Source: Eledone cirrhosa
Lineage: Eukaryota > Mollusca > Cephalopoda > Octopoda > Eledonidae
Length of the DNA stretch: 64,000 nucleotides
NCBI GenBank assembly: GCA_964016885.1
Contig: OZ024748.1
Coordinates: forward strand, 33,359,099-33,423,098
Direction: 5' to 3'
How positions within the stretch are numbered: position 1 is the stretch's first letter; every line of letters starts with the position of its first letter. The notes below the pieces were generated by a model. It ran no database searches. It saw nothing but the letters and a program-made list of their open reading frames with translations, and was not told the origin of the DNA. The position numbers and the translations under genes were made by a program. Of the stretch, positions 34,057 through 45,398 are shown one piece after another.

Positions 34057-35430
34057 AAGATATGTAGATATGGTTAATAGATGCTATGTAGTTTAATATA
34101 CAAAGAGTCCATAAAAGATTGGAGAACTCAGCTTTCTTCTTCTACAAAGTTGTAATGTAGCATTCAGTTGGTACATGTAATAAGACATTTGTCAGCGTAA
34201 GACTGATCTTGGATGAAGAAAAAGCAAGTGTTTATATATATATATATATATATGTAAAGTTATATTTAAAATTGTTGGGTTACAACTAGTAAATATTTAT
34301 AACTGATATAAAAGCACTCGACAAATATTTGGAGTATATTTACAATATTAAATAAATGGAAAACTATATTTATTTCATTATATATATTTCGGGGATATCA
34401 TATTAACAATATGCTATGCCTTCATCAGACAAAATACAATATAAACAGTTTTATAGATAAATATATTCGACATACCGTAATAAACATCGACTTCATTTTC
34501 ACTGCTAGCGTAAACCTCTTCAAATGAAGTCGATGTTTATTACGGTATGTCGAATATATTTATCTATAAAACTGTTTATATTGTATTTTGTCTGATGAAG
34601 GCATAGCATATTGTTAATATGATATCCCCGAAATATATATAATGAAATAAATATAGTTTTCCATTTATTTAATAGTATATATATATATATATATGTGTGT
34701 GATTATTGTGGAGTATACCACTATTATTTTTGCTTGCTAAGGTGAGAGAAACTCTATTCACAATAAAATCCTCAGTTCATAAAACAGACGAATAAGTCTT
34801 CGTAAGTTAAAGTTTTTGTTAATGAGGACAGTTCAGGGGACAAGAGAATTAATATTCATAATTTCGAAAGACGAAGGTTAAGATATATACATATATATAT
34901 ACATACAGTGTGTACGTATGAGAGAGAGAAATAGACGCGTGTGTGTGTAGTAATACGAGTTGTAATAAGTCAAGATATTTCACTTCAGATAGAAAAGTTC
35001 ACAATGTGTGTGTTGTGATGGAAAACGAAATAATACGTACTTTAGTTTTCAAGACCAAATATAAAGTCAATAAAAGTTAGTAAAAACTAAATGTTCACTG
35101 ATTTCTGATTAAAATAATATTTTCCTGTCCTGTAACATGTTGAACAACCACTTCAATATTTAATAATACAGGTGATAAAACAACAACTATAAGGTAAATA
35201 AGTCACCTTATGTTATTTACAAACATTAACGTTCACCTTAATATGAAATAATCACCATTAACGATAAAATTAGATGAGGTTTAAGTTGTAACGATGGAGC
35301 TGATAGAAATGGTAATTTTTCACTGTCTAGTTGACACTGGTGTCATGACTTAAAAGTCCCCTACATAATTTAATACATTCAGAAACAACTTCAGTTTACA
35401 CGTTCAATCGATATGTTTGTTCTTTATTCA
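34057..35430 (-). other. 5' flank of ZNF D
   Basis: Matches 30127-30690 and extends past it to include the conserved block (35315-35390: GACACTGGTGTCATGACTTA then AAAGTCCCCTACATAATTTA). Interrupted by the fold-back element at 34347-34673. No coding sequence. Confidence 0.7.
34347..34673. mobile_element. Perfect fold-back element (151-bp arms, 25-bp loop)
   Basis: 34347-34497 and 34523-34673 are exact reverse complements over 151 bp around a 25-bp spacer (34498-34522). Each arm contains 'ctatgccttcatcagacaaa'. A diverged single arm of the same family lies at about 56550-56690 ('ctctcatcagataaaataca'). No coding potential. Perfect arm identity implies either very recent formation or correction of one arm by the other. 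Confidence 0.88.
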
Positions 35431-36104
35431 GATTTGTATAAATAATATTATTAATTTTATATAACTGTTTATATTAAAACAAAACACATTATTAAAGGTA
35501 ATATACTAGAAATGTAAATAACGAAAAATGAAAATGAATGAAGCTACTAAAATACCTGTTTCTATTTTTGGCACAAGGCCAGCAATTATTTCAGTGCATT
35601 ACTGGTACTTTATTTTATCGACCCCATAAGGATAAAAGGCAAAGTTAACCTGGGCAGGATCTGAGCTCAGACCGTAAAGGGGCGTGACTCTATCCTGCAA
35701 AGCATGGCATCCGACCCTCTACTCATACTGGTAATCCACCTAATGTGAGAGGGACAGACACTATACTCCTGTCTGAGCTGTGACTCAGCCCCTCCCTATC
35801 TTCCTCTTCTCTCTATTACAGGCAGTGAAGCCTGGGTTTGTGGCTGCAGTTAAAAGGTTGGAGGCAGAGATCCAACCCATGCTAAACATCCAACTAATTC
35901 TGTTACTTGTCTTTTTCAGCTGTGGAGATTAAAGACTTGTGGAATGATGTGTCTTGCTTAAGGACACAATGTACCTCCCTAGCTGAGAATTGAACACATA
36001 ATAGGATGTATGACTTCACTATATATACATATATGTGTGTGTGTATAGACATTTATATATATGTGAGTGCGTATGTACATATGCATACATATGTGCTATA
36101 TATA
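35430..36104. repeat. Duplicated non-coding block (copy 2 of 3), with a SINE
   Basis: Equivalent to 25313-26100 and 45399-45825 ('ttaaaacaaaacacattatt', 'gtgtcttgcttaaggacaca', 'gtatgacttcactatatata'). Here a SINE is present at 35563-35742. Confidence 0.72.
35563..35742 (-). mobile_element. tRNA-derived SINE (cephalopod type)
   Basis: Reads on the plus strand 'ctatttttggcacaaggcca', 'tactttattttatcgacccc', 'gatctgagctcagacc' (reversed B box) and 'catggcatccgaccctcta'. Nearly full length. Absent from the matching block at 45420-45500. Confidence 0.88.
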
Positions 36105-38525
36105 TGAAACAAACGAAGCATTTAATATTGGCTGTTGGAACATACGGACAATGCTAGACAGGGATTCCTCCGAACCTCCTGAATGAAGGACTGCTCTTGT
36201 TGCAAAGGAGCTTCGTCGTAACGATCTTCACATCGTGGCTTTATCTGAGACAAGGTTAGCTCGAGGTGGTCCTCTTACAGAATTTGTGGAAAATATACAT
36301 TCTTCTGGAAAGGAAGAGATGAAGAAACCAGAAGATAGGCTGGGGTAGCATTTGCTGTAAGACAGCTTTTGTGGATAAATTGGAAGAATTCCCACTGGGG
36401 ATTAATGAGCGTCTTATGTCCATGAGGATTCCGCTGGACAAAGGAAGACATGCGACCCTGGGTAGTGTGTATGCTCCAACTATAAATTCTGTTGATGAAG
36501 AAAAAGTGTCTTTCTACCATGAAAGGTTTTAAGAAATATCCCTCAGGCAGACAAGGTCATCGTGCTTGGTGACTCTAATGCTAGAGTGGGTAGGGATTTT
36601 AACAGATGGAATGTGATCAGAAGGCATGGGGTGGGAAAGTGTAACACCAATGGTATGCTCCTGCTGCAGATATGTGAGGAGCTGGATCTGTGAGTTACCA
36701 TCACCATGTTCCAGAAAAGAACAAATTTAAGACCACATTGATGCATCCTGCATCTAAAGAATGGCATCTTTTGGAAGATTTCCTCAATATCATTCTTGAA
36801 AAACCTGTGAAAGTAGCTCTCGCAGAACCACTGTTGCTGTGGAGGTTGCAATAGCTATCTCGAGGCAGAACAGTGGAAGGTCTCCAGGTATGGATGGCAC
36901 ACATGCAGAGCTATATGGTGGTGAGAGACTTCTGTGAATATGGGCTAGTGAATCCGTACCTGAGAACTGGAGAGATGCAGTAATGGTGGTCTTGTACAAG
37001 GGAAAGGCTAACAAGAATGATTGTGGAAACTATGGGGGTATATCATTGCTTTCTGTTGTAGGAAAAATTTTATGTAGGGTGCTTCTGGACCATCTGCTGA
37101 CACACATTGCAGATTGTGTTCTTCCTGAAAGTCAATCTGTTTTTTGTGCTGGACACAGTACTACTGATATGATCTTCTCAGCTAGACAGCTCCAGAAGTG
37201 CATGGAAAAATGTTTGGATCTGTATCAGGTTTTTGTCGGTCTGACAAAATTCTTTTGATACTGTTAACAGGAATGCATTGTGGAAGGTTCTCCAGAAACT
37301 TGGTTGCCCTGATAAGTTCCTTGCTTTAGTCAGGTCTTTCCATGACAACATGAAGACTTGGGTTAATGTCAGAGCCTATCTCAATAAAAAAATGGAGTGA
37401 AACAGGGGTATATTCCAGCTCCGACCTTGTTTGCCATATACTTTGCAACGGTTTTCTATATTGCATTCAAGAATTGCAAGCATGGTATTTAGATCTACTA
37501 CCTCTGGCAGCATATTTAACATCAGGCGCTTTACTGCAAAAACAAAAGTATTTACATCAATCATAAGAGACCTCTTGTATGCAGATGATTGCAATCTTGT
37601 AGCGCACACATATGCTGCACATTTTAAATGCATTTTCTGATGCTTGCACTGCCCTAGGATTGACTGTCAGTCTCAAGAAAACCGACGTCATGTACTAACC
37701 TGCCCCTGGTAAGCAGTAAAGGGAACCAAATAAGTATGGTAAACAACTTGGAGTAGTTGATCAGTTTGTCTACCTGAGAAGCACTGTCAATCAATACAGC
37801 AAGGATGAAGGATTCTAGAATACGAAACAACTCTTTTATGGAGAGTTAGTTAAAGGAAAACGACCTCCACATAAACCCAAAAAGAGGTATAAGGATTCGT
37901 TGAAAGCCTCTTTGAAAGATGCTTACATCTCTGCTGATACATGGAAAAGCATTGCTGCTGATTGTAATAAATGGAGAAAGACTGCACATGAGGGGAAAGC
38001 TGCTTTTGAAGCATCTCGAATCGCATACGAGAAAGTAAAATGGGATGAGAGGAAGGGCATTGCTGTTGCATTTCCTGACAGCGAAGGTCCTCCTATGGTG
38101 CTGACATGCAGCATCTGTGCGAGACTCTGCCTCAGCAAAGCTGGACTCGAAAGTCATCTTCGCAGTCATAAAGTGAGACCAGTGGTTTATTACCAGGCTG
38201 CAGTTGGGGATGCTATTCATCATGCTTGCCAAGCATGTGGTAGAGAATATAAATCAGCAGGAGGGCTCAAACGACATGCAAAAGTACATGAACTCCAACC
38301 ACAGCCGGCTATTCCCAGTGAACATTTTGGTTGCTAGCTCTGTGCAAGACATTTTAGATCATTGGCTGGGCTAAAAAGCCACATTCGATCGCAACACCGT
38401 TAATTGTTGTATGTGTGTGTGTGAGTATAAATATATATATATTTTATTATTATTATTATTATTGTTATTATTTTTTTTTTTTCATGCAATGGCGATACTC
38501 GATAACGAGGGGGCAGCCATCATAT
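36105..38525 (+). mobile_element. LINE with APE endonuclease, RT and three C2H2 fingers (decayed)
   Basis: EN: FNIGCWNIRTML (36120), IVALSETRLARGG (36233) and KVIVLGDSNARVGRDFN (36555). RT: SRQNSGRSPGMDGTHAELY (36855), NYGGISLLSVVGKILCRVLL (37028), LPESQSVFCAGHSTTDMIF (37123), a frameshifted VKQG..APTLFA (37400) and RDLLYADDCNLVAHT (37566). Then an internal deletion near 37820, KKRYKDSLKASLKDAYI (37880), and frame 37900-38337 with two fingers CSICARLCLSKAGLESHLRSH and CQACGREYKSAGGLKRHAKVH. A third finger lies behind a TAG at 38335-38337 (LCARHFRSLAGLKSH). The tail CGATAACGAGGG follows. The reading frame is broken many times. Confidence 0.85.
38439..38472. repeat. (TTA)n microsatellite and T-run
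   Basis: Nine or so ATT/TTA units followed by T12, in the 3' tail of the LINE. Confidence 0.9.
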
Positions 38526-38529
38526 GTCC

Positions 38530-39175
38530 CTGTGTACATATATAGCAATAATTTGAGGGTTGTGTGATGGTGTTATAGTGTTGGTTCATTTGTTGTGTGA
38601 TATGGTCACTGTTGTGTGATAGTGTGACCACAGGTTGCATGAGTTCAGGTAAGTGAGTAAGTGTTCATTAAGATGATGATGATATGATAGTTCCTTGATC
38701 ATACAGAAAATAAATATATATAAATGAACCACGATAACACAAAATCGCTGTATTATTAATTTATTGAAAATAGCTTATGCCGAAGATATATATGAAAAAT
38801 ACACAGGAATTATGTACATTATTTGTTTGTAAAAGTAGAGTTGAAGTCTTATTTATCAAGAAAACTTCATGAACTTCACTGGCTGGGTTGAGAGAGATTG
38901 GGTGAAAGAGAGAGAGTAAGAGTCACTGAGACCAAAGGCATCTGTGGAAAGCAATAGTTTACATGTTTACTCTATCAAGAAATGCTCCAAACTGCTTGAC
39001 CTGATCTAAGGCAGGCTATTTACCTATGTCACGTCCTCTGTCTCCAAGGCTTGAAAACAAAGGGCTGACTTTTTGAGGTCGCCCAATCTCAGACCTGTTG
39101 ATGCCCAAAAGGAGATAACCCAGAAAATGACCGTTAAATGTGACCCAGGGGTGAAAGTGTGGACATATTTTGCTA
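38530..39175. other. Intergenic, nothing recognised
   Basis: GTGTGATGGTGTT-type imperfect repeats at 38560-38640, then ordinary AT-rich sequence. No gene or known element seen. Short frames at 39016-39408 cross the adjacent microsatellite. Confidence 0.45.
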
Positions 39176-39199
39176 CACATATATATATGTGTATATACA

Positions 39200-39237
<38 letters not shown>

Positions 39238-39242
<5 letters not shown>

Positions 39243-40160
39243 ACGAAAGATGTAATGGGAAAGTGAGTAGTCTAACTGGAAGAGAGATTTTCACATGTAG
39301 ACGAGGCACAGCAGAAATTGAGAGGAAGAGTGCTACTGTTATAAACTGTTTCCAGTCACAGGAACGACAATAACACAAAATATTCATACATGAAATTACG
39401 TGGCTCAAAGAGCCACCAAATTATTGTATGAATATTGATTTTATCATTCAATATTCAAATTGAATATTGTTATAATAAAATAAACTTTGTAACAACACAA
39501 TCCTGGTATTTTTCTTTACATCAAAACCACCATACCAACAGTTACATCCATCCACTTATCATTACAACCACACATAATATTCCATTACAGATCTATAGAT
39601 GTGGTTGATAGCCTCTGCTATCTAGGTGACCTAATCAGCAGCAGAGGAGGGTGTGCCAAGAGTAGAGTGGCATAATAAGGATAGGATGGAAGTTTAGTGA
39701 ACTACTGCTGATAACATAAGGTTTCTCGCTACACACAAAAGGAAGGGTATATGAAGCCTGTGTGCAATACTGCATGGTAGAGAAACATGGGCTGTAACTG
39801 AAAAGAACGTGATTAGACTGGAGAGAAATGACGCAACCATGTTTTGTTGGATGTGCAATATATATTTGAGAAAAAGGCAGAGCTTGGACGAGCTGAGGGA
39901 GAAGCTGGGTTTAAGGGGAATCTGAGATGGTGTACAGGAGTCACAACTGCAATACTATGGACATGTGATGCACATGGACAGTGTCTGAAGGGTGAAGAAA
40001 TGCCAGGAAATCCTAGTGGAAGGAAGCCACAGTAGAGAACAACCAAGAAAGTCAGAGGCAAATGTTGTGAGAGCCGAAATCAAATCGCTAAAACTGGAAG
40101 AGATGACGAAGGAACGCATCTAGTGGAGAGATGCCATGTTGAGAAGGATATGTACAACTG
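39238..40160 (+). mobile_element. RTE-like LINE fragment (subfamily Y), interrupted
   Basis: 39238-39335 encodes the end of the PHD-like motif (VHERCNGKVSSLTGREIF, TCRRGTAEIERKS). After an insert it resumes at 39593 (IDVVDSLCYLGDLISSRG) and runs to about 40150 with the conserved WCNIYLRKRQSLDEL and NPSGRKPQ-like C-terminal segments. A (TA)n run (39177-39238) replaces the 5' part. Frames are broken and no GAT tail is retained. Confidence 0.8.
39340..39592 (+). mobile_element. Candidate solo LTR or other insert inside the LINE
   Basis: About 250 bp that interrupt LINE coding sequence. It begins near TGTTATAAACTG and ends ATTCCATTACA, so the ends read TGT...ACA like an LTR. It contains AATAAAATAAA (a possible polyadenylation region) and a stem GTGGCTC-AAA-GAGCCAC (about 39400-39416) inside a larger imperfect palindrome (ATTCATACA...TGTATGAAT). 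No target duplication is clear, so the exact ends and class are uncertain. Confidence 0.45.
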
Positions 40161-40332
40161 TTGAGACAGGTCTTCATAAACCAGGGTGCAGTGGGAGACC
40201 ACATCTCTCTTACATATGGTCCCATGTTTTACTGAGTGTATTTCATTGTGGCACCAATACTAAAGAGGTTGTCATGTCTTTGACAGAACTGAAGGGTCCT
40301 ACCAAACCTTTGTTTGGCAAGAGAAGAAAATT

Positions 40333-41395
40333 GTAAAGTATTTTCAAATGTGAATTATTACTAAAAAAAAGTCATAATTTGAACTGTCATGAAAGTACCA
40401 TCCAACAAATATTAAAGTTATAAAATTGTTTTTATTTACACATAAATGTGGATATTTTGTCACAAATATAACTATAAACCAGTTAAGGTTTATAAAATAT
40501 TACATATAAACACATCAATCTTTTGTTTTATTTTTCTTGCCCTGATGGAGTCATAGGGGTGTCACTGTGGACATATGAAGCTTGGTGGAGCCCTTCACTC
40601 ACCAGGTTGGAACAGGTGATTTCTTCCAGAGAAGGAGGAAGAATGAGAGAGAGGAAGTGAGAAAGAAATATTGAGAGGAAGAACAGACTGGTACTTTTTT
40701 GTTATCACCCTTGAATGGATGAAAGGCAAAGTTGACCTCAGCAGGATTTAAACTCAGAGAGCAGAGAACCATAACAAATATGGTACAAAGCATTCCATCT
40801 ATTGTTTTATAGACTTTAAATAAATATTTCTACTTTTAAACGAACCCCAGCGATTGGAAGAGAAAGAGGAATGCCAATTAAATCTACCCCAGTGCATTAC
40901 TGGTACTTTTTAAAACCCAGAACATAAAGGGCTGTAACTATATGACACAAAGAATGTTGTCTGACGCTCTACAGATTCTGCCAATCCACCACCCTCACCA
41001 ATAAAATAAGATTTTGTCTCTATAAGAAATCTTAATGACAAATAATATGAAGTGGAACTTTCTACAGGGTGTATTTGTGGATTACATACAAAACCTCTGA
41101 GAATAATTTCCAACATATTTCACCATAATAAATGTTCATTAATATATATTATTTCGTGGCATTCTTGAGATCATTAATCCCCAGCTGAACATCCCTAAAC
41201 ATCTGATCTATGTAGGTCATTTTGAGTCATCCCACGAGAGTCTTACTATGTTTAGGTATCCACCACAGGAGCCAGCTCATCAGGACATCCATTCTTCGGT
41301 AGGAATGTCTAGTATGTCTTGTCCTCCGCTCCCTAGTTATTGTGGTAATCTTCAATATATGGCAGTGTATTTCTTGTTTGATTGAGGAATATATA
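40333..41395. repeat. Series-2 duplication, downstream part, copy 3
   Basis: Matches 28100-29270 and 31985-33050: 'ttgtaaagtattttcaaatg', 'gtcactgtggacatatgaag' (40560), SINE remnants (40690-40800 and 40840-41000, minus) and 'ccctagttattgtggtaatc' (41332). It lacks the 5' GT-rich portion. Confidence 0.82.
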
Positions 41396-41409
41396 TATAT
41401 AGAGAGAGA

Positions 41410-41925
41410 GATAGATGCATATGAAGGATGACAGCTGCATTAACAGGTGCAGCGCTCTAAAAGTCAATGTAAGCCATGGAGTGGGGGAGAACCAAGAAGA
41501 CCTGGGATGAAGTGATAAAAGCTGACTTTGCCCAATTGCACCTCACAAACGCAATGACACAGGACCGTGTCCTCTGACGTCACGCAGTAATACAGAAGAC
41601 CCGACTTCACATCGGTACAAGCTGAAGCATATAGACAATATGCCCCCATTTCCACCCACTGCAAAGTGGTTGTGAAGGTGTCACGATAAAAAAGCACCCA
41701 GCCCACATTGTAAAGTGGACGTGTATGTGCCATGGTAAAAAAAGCACCCAGCAATCACTGTAAATGAGGTTGGTGTTAGAAAGGGCATCCAACTGTAGAA
41801 ATCGAACCAAAATCAGTTCCCGTATGAACAAGACAAGGTCATCTGACCTGGCATTGCCCGCAACAGGACAACCTGTCTAACTTATGCTAGCATGGAAGAA
41901 TGGACATAAAACGGTGATGATGATA
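41410..41925 (+). mobile_element. 5'-truncated LINE 3' end (subfamily Z)
   Basis: Begins in the C-terminal codons (MHMKDDSCINRC-like; TWDEVIKADFAQLHLTNAMT), continues through the tail with 'cactgcaaagtggttgtgaa', 'taaatgaggttggtgttaga' and 'aagggcatccaactgtagaa', and ends 'gctagcatggaagaatggac' 'ataaaacggtgatgatgat'. The tail is shared with the SINE at 16293-16622. Confidence 0.82.
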
Positions 41926-42049
41926 AGTATAAGATAGAATTTTTCAAGCTTCACATTTTATATTCTTCCGTCCAGAGTGTGTCTGTATATTTGTGTGTTT
42001 CACATTTCACAGTGATAGGGTTTATCACAAGTGTTGACTACGTAAGTGA

Positions 42050-42840
42050 ACAACCAGTGAAGATCTCTGAGGTTAAGATTTCCCACATATTTCACATGAA
42101 AAGGGATTTTCTCCTGTGTGTGTTCTTTTGTGTTTTACAAAATTAGCAGCATGTGAAAAAGATTTCTCAGATATTTCACAATGAAAGGGTTTTTCTCCAG
42201 TGTGTGTTCTTTTGTGATCTTCAAGTTGGACCTTCTGAGTGAAAGATTTCCCACATATTTCTCACAAATAAGGTTTTTCACCAGTGTGTATTCTTTTGTG
42301 TTCTACAAGATGAGAACCATGAGAAAAAGATTTCTCACATCTTTCGCATGAATAAGGTTTTTCTCCTGTGTGTATTCTTTTGTGTTCTACAAGATGAGAA
42401 CCATGAGAAAAACATTTCCCACATATTTCATAGTGGTAGGGTTTTTCCCCAGTGTGTATTAATCTGTGTCTGGTTAAACTACTGCTACAGACAAATGATT
42501 TCCCACATATTTCACAGTCAAACGGTTTTTCTCCAGTGTGTCTGTGCATGTGGATGACAAGATGGGAATTATTTAGAAAATCTTTCCCACATATTCTGCA
42601 GTTAAATGATCTTTCTCTGTGTGCTGTTAAACTAGAATTACAGACAAAAGATTTCCCACATATTTCACAGTGGAAGGGTTTTTCTCCTGTGTGACTCTGC
42701 ATGTGAATGATAAGATTAGAATTAGCAGTGAAAGATTTCCACATATTTCACATGAATAAGGTTTTTCTCCACTGTGTGTTGTTCCATGTGTATCTTCTCG
42801 TGTGAGGACATTTTACATTTTGAAGAGAAAGTTTTGCTGG
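42050..42840 (-). pseudogene. C2H2 zinc-finger pseudogene (ZNF E)
   Basis: The longest frame (42262-42744, 160 codons) holds six fingers, including [34 protein letters not shown] and CERCEKSFSHGSHLVEH. One finger has lost its first Cys (YHYEICGKCF). Its apparent start is an artefact of a missing base that turns ICGKSF into MWKSF near 42740. Upstream lies the damaged first finger (KTFSSK...SSHEKIH, about 42820). Downstream of a TGA near 42262, three more fingers run to about 42055, with a TAA in the last. Series-2 paralogue of C and D. Confidence 0.88.
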
Positions 42841-42844
42841 AGCC

Positions 42845-42983
42845 GATATAAATGTTAATTTTTCACTGTCTAGTTGACACCGGTGACATGACCTACATAA
42901 TTTAATACATTCAGAAACAATTTCCGTTATGTATGTTAGTAATTTATTCAGATTTGTATAAATAACACTTAATTTTATATTAC
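42845..42983 (-). promoter_or_regulatory. 5' flank of ZNF E with conserved block
   Basis: CTAGTTGACACCGGTGACAT, then GACCTACATAATTTAATACA and TTCAGAAACAATTTC (42850-42925) match 35315-35390. The flank is then cut by the LINE at 42989. Confidence 0.6.
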
Positions 42984-42988
42984 TGTTC

Positions 42989-45398
42989 TTACTAGTTAGG
43001 CAGCGAGACAGGCAGATAGTGTCTAATACCAAGGCATACCCTGGGGAAGAATGTACCCCACAGTATAGGTTAGTCGTTAGTGATATCTCAGTAAGCAAGA
43101 GATGGAATGAGACATACAGGAAGGTGTGGAGAAGAAAAGTCTTGAAGCTAAAAGACCTTTCACTAAAATACAAATTAGGAAAGCCCTTCAAGATGTGTAT
43201 GATGAAAAAGAAGACGATTTAGAGATGTATGACATAGATAATAACTGGAATTTCTTACGTGACAACTTACTGCAGGCTACTGATGAAACTTGTGGCTGGA
43301 ACAGAGCTCCAACGAGACAGAGAGTGACCTGGTAGTGGAACAGCGCAGTAGATAAGACCATTAGAGACAAAAGACTAGCATGGAAGACTTGGAAAAAGGG
43401 TGGGAGTAGGGAAGGATATACAGCCGCTAAGAGAGAGAAGCTAGACACCAGGTGTACTTAGCAAGCAGGGAGGCTGAGAGTAGGAGGTTTGCCAATGTTC
43501 TGCGACGGGAAGATCAGAGGCGTGCGGTGTTCCACATTGCAAGGCAGTGTGTCAATACAAATCAGGATGTTGTTGGAGATAAATGTGTCCGGAATGATGC
43601 CGGTGTACTTAGTGTCACGAATGATCAAAATAAGGAGGCCTGGAAATGTCATTATGCGAGACTGATGAATGTGGAGAATGAATGGGAGAAAGAGAAATTA
43701 CCCTCAGTAGATCTGACAGAGGGACCAGCTATTGAGATTGACGAATATAGGGTCCAAGAGGCGATTAAGAAAATGAAAAATGGTAAGGCTGCTGGACCAC
43801 CGGGGATAGTTGCTGAGAGGCTGAAGGCAACAGGGGATGTAGGCACTAAACTGGTTACATGCATTATCAATAAGGCTATATACTGGTGCAGTAGTATTCT
43901 CATAAATTGCTACAAAGGTAAAGGGCATGCTCTGGAGAGGAGCAATTATAGGGGTATAACACTGAAGGATCAGGTTATGAAAGTGGCAGAAAGGATATTA
44001 GCACAACTAATTAGAGAAAGGGTCAAACTAGATGAGATGCAATTTGGTTTTGTGGCTGGGAAAAGTACAACAGATGCCATCATCTTGGTGAGACAATTAC
44101 AAGAGAGGTTCTTAGAGAAGAATAAAGCCACTATACTTAGCCTTTGTTGACCTAGAGAAGGCCTTTGATAGGGTACCCTGATCTCTCATCTGGTGGTCCC
44201 TAAGGAAACTAGGTGTTGAAGAATGGCTTGTGAGGACAGTGCAGACTTTGTATAGAGGTACTGTCAGAAAAGTCAGGGTAGGAATGGAGTTTAGTGAGGA
44301 ATTCCAGATACAAGTAGGAGTACATCAAGGTTCAGTCCTCAGCCTACTCTGGTTCATTATAGTCCTCCAAGCCATAACAGAGGAGTTTAAGACTGGCTGT
44401 CCATGGGAACTTCTCTATGCTGACGATCTGGTTCTTATAGCAGAATCAGTAGTGAATAAATTCTGGCTATGGAAACAGCAGTTGGAAGCATGAGGACTGA
44501 GAGTGAATCTAGCTAAGACAAAAGTGTTGATGAGTAGAAAAGAGGACAAAACTCTGATTCCGTCAGGGAAATGGCCATGTTCGATATGCAGAAAAGGAAC
44601 TGGCATAAATTCTATAAAATGCACACAATGCAGATCCTGGGTACACAAGAGATGTAGCGGGATAGCAGGAAAACTAACAGGTAGGGAGAAATATGTATGC
44701 AGTAGATGTACAGGGAAATTAGACAGTAGAAGTCGCATTGATAGACACATTTCGGGTACTATAGAAGTGGTGGATAGCTTCCGGTAGCTAGGAGATCAGA
44801 TTAGCATGGGAGGGGGGTGTTCTGAGGCCATAGTATCTAGAATAAGGACGGGTTGGAAGAAGTTTAGGGACCTTCTTCCTCTACTGATGAAGAAGGGTTT
44901 CTCCCTGCGTAAGAAAGGCCGGTTATATGATGCCTGTGTGAGGAGCGCGATGCTGCATGGTAGTGAGACATGGGCAGCAACTGCAGAGGATATGTGACGG
45001 CTGGAGAGATATGAAGCAAGCATGCTCCATTGGATGTGCAATGTCAATGTGCGTGAACAACCCATCATGGATGTGTTGAGAGAGAAACTGTGTCTGAGAG
45101 GGATAGAATGTAGTGTGCGAGAGAGGAGACTGAGGTGGTATGGACATGTGATGTGCATGGAGGATGACCGATGGGTGAAGAAGTGCCAGGAAATGCCAGT
45201 TGAAGGAAGACGTGGTAGAGGTAGAGCACGAAAAACATGGGCGGAAGTGGTGAGAACAGAGCTCAGATCGCTGAAGCTCACGGTGGAGATGACGAAGGAC
45301 TGTGACAAGTGGAAAGATGCTGTGCTGAATAAGACCCATCCCACCCTTGCAAGCAGGGAAAAGCGGATGTAAAATGATGATGATGATGATGATGATGA
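42989..45398 (+). mobile_element. RTE-like LINE, 5'-truncated, 5-bp TSD (subfamily Y)
   Basis: 2.4 kb starting just after the EN domain and ending AAGCGGATGTAAAATG plus (GAT)8. TGTTC on both sides (42984-42988 and 45399-45403) is the target duplication. Frames in order: 43126-43335 (linker; LQATDETCGWN), 43452-44150 (connector and first RT motifs; KAAGPPGIVAERL, MQFGFVAGKSTTDAI), a frameshift near 44125 ahead of LAFVDLEKAFDRV, a TGA near 44178, 44230-44493 (VHQGSVLSLLWF; LLYADDLVLIAES), 44503-44787 (PHD-like C4HC3 motif), 44806-44997 (LHGSETWAATAEDM) and 45022-45372 (C-terminus). Not translatable as one protein. It splits the 5' flank of ZNF E. Confidence 0.93.

Noticed and set aside
37900..38337. 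Host two-finger C2H2 gene
   Set aside because: Upstream sequence is continuous LINE coding sequence (RT then KRYKDSLK region), and the related LINE at 12440-13440 has a finger in the same place, so the fingers belong to the retrotransposon.
39395..39420. Histone-type mRNA 3' stem-loop
   Set aside because: Loop length and flanks do not fit the histone consensus, and no histone gene is nearby.
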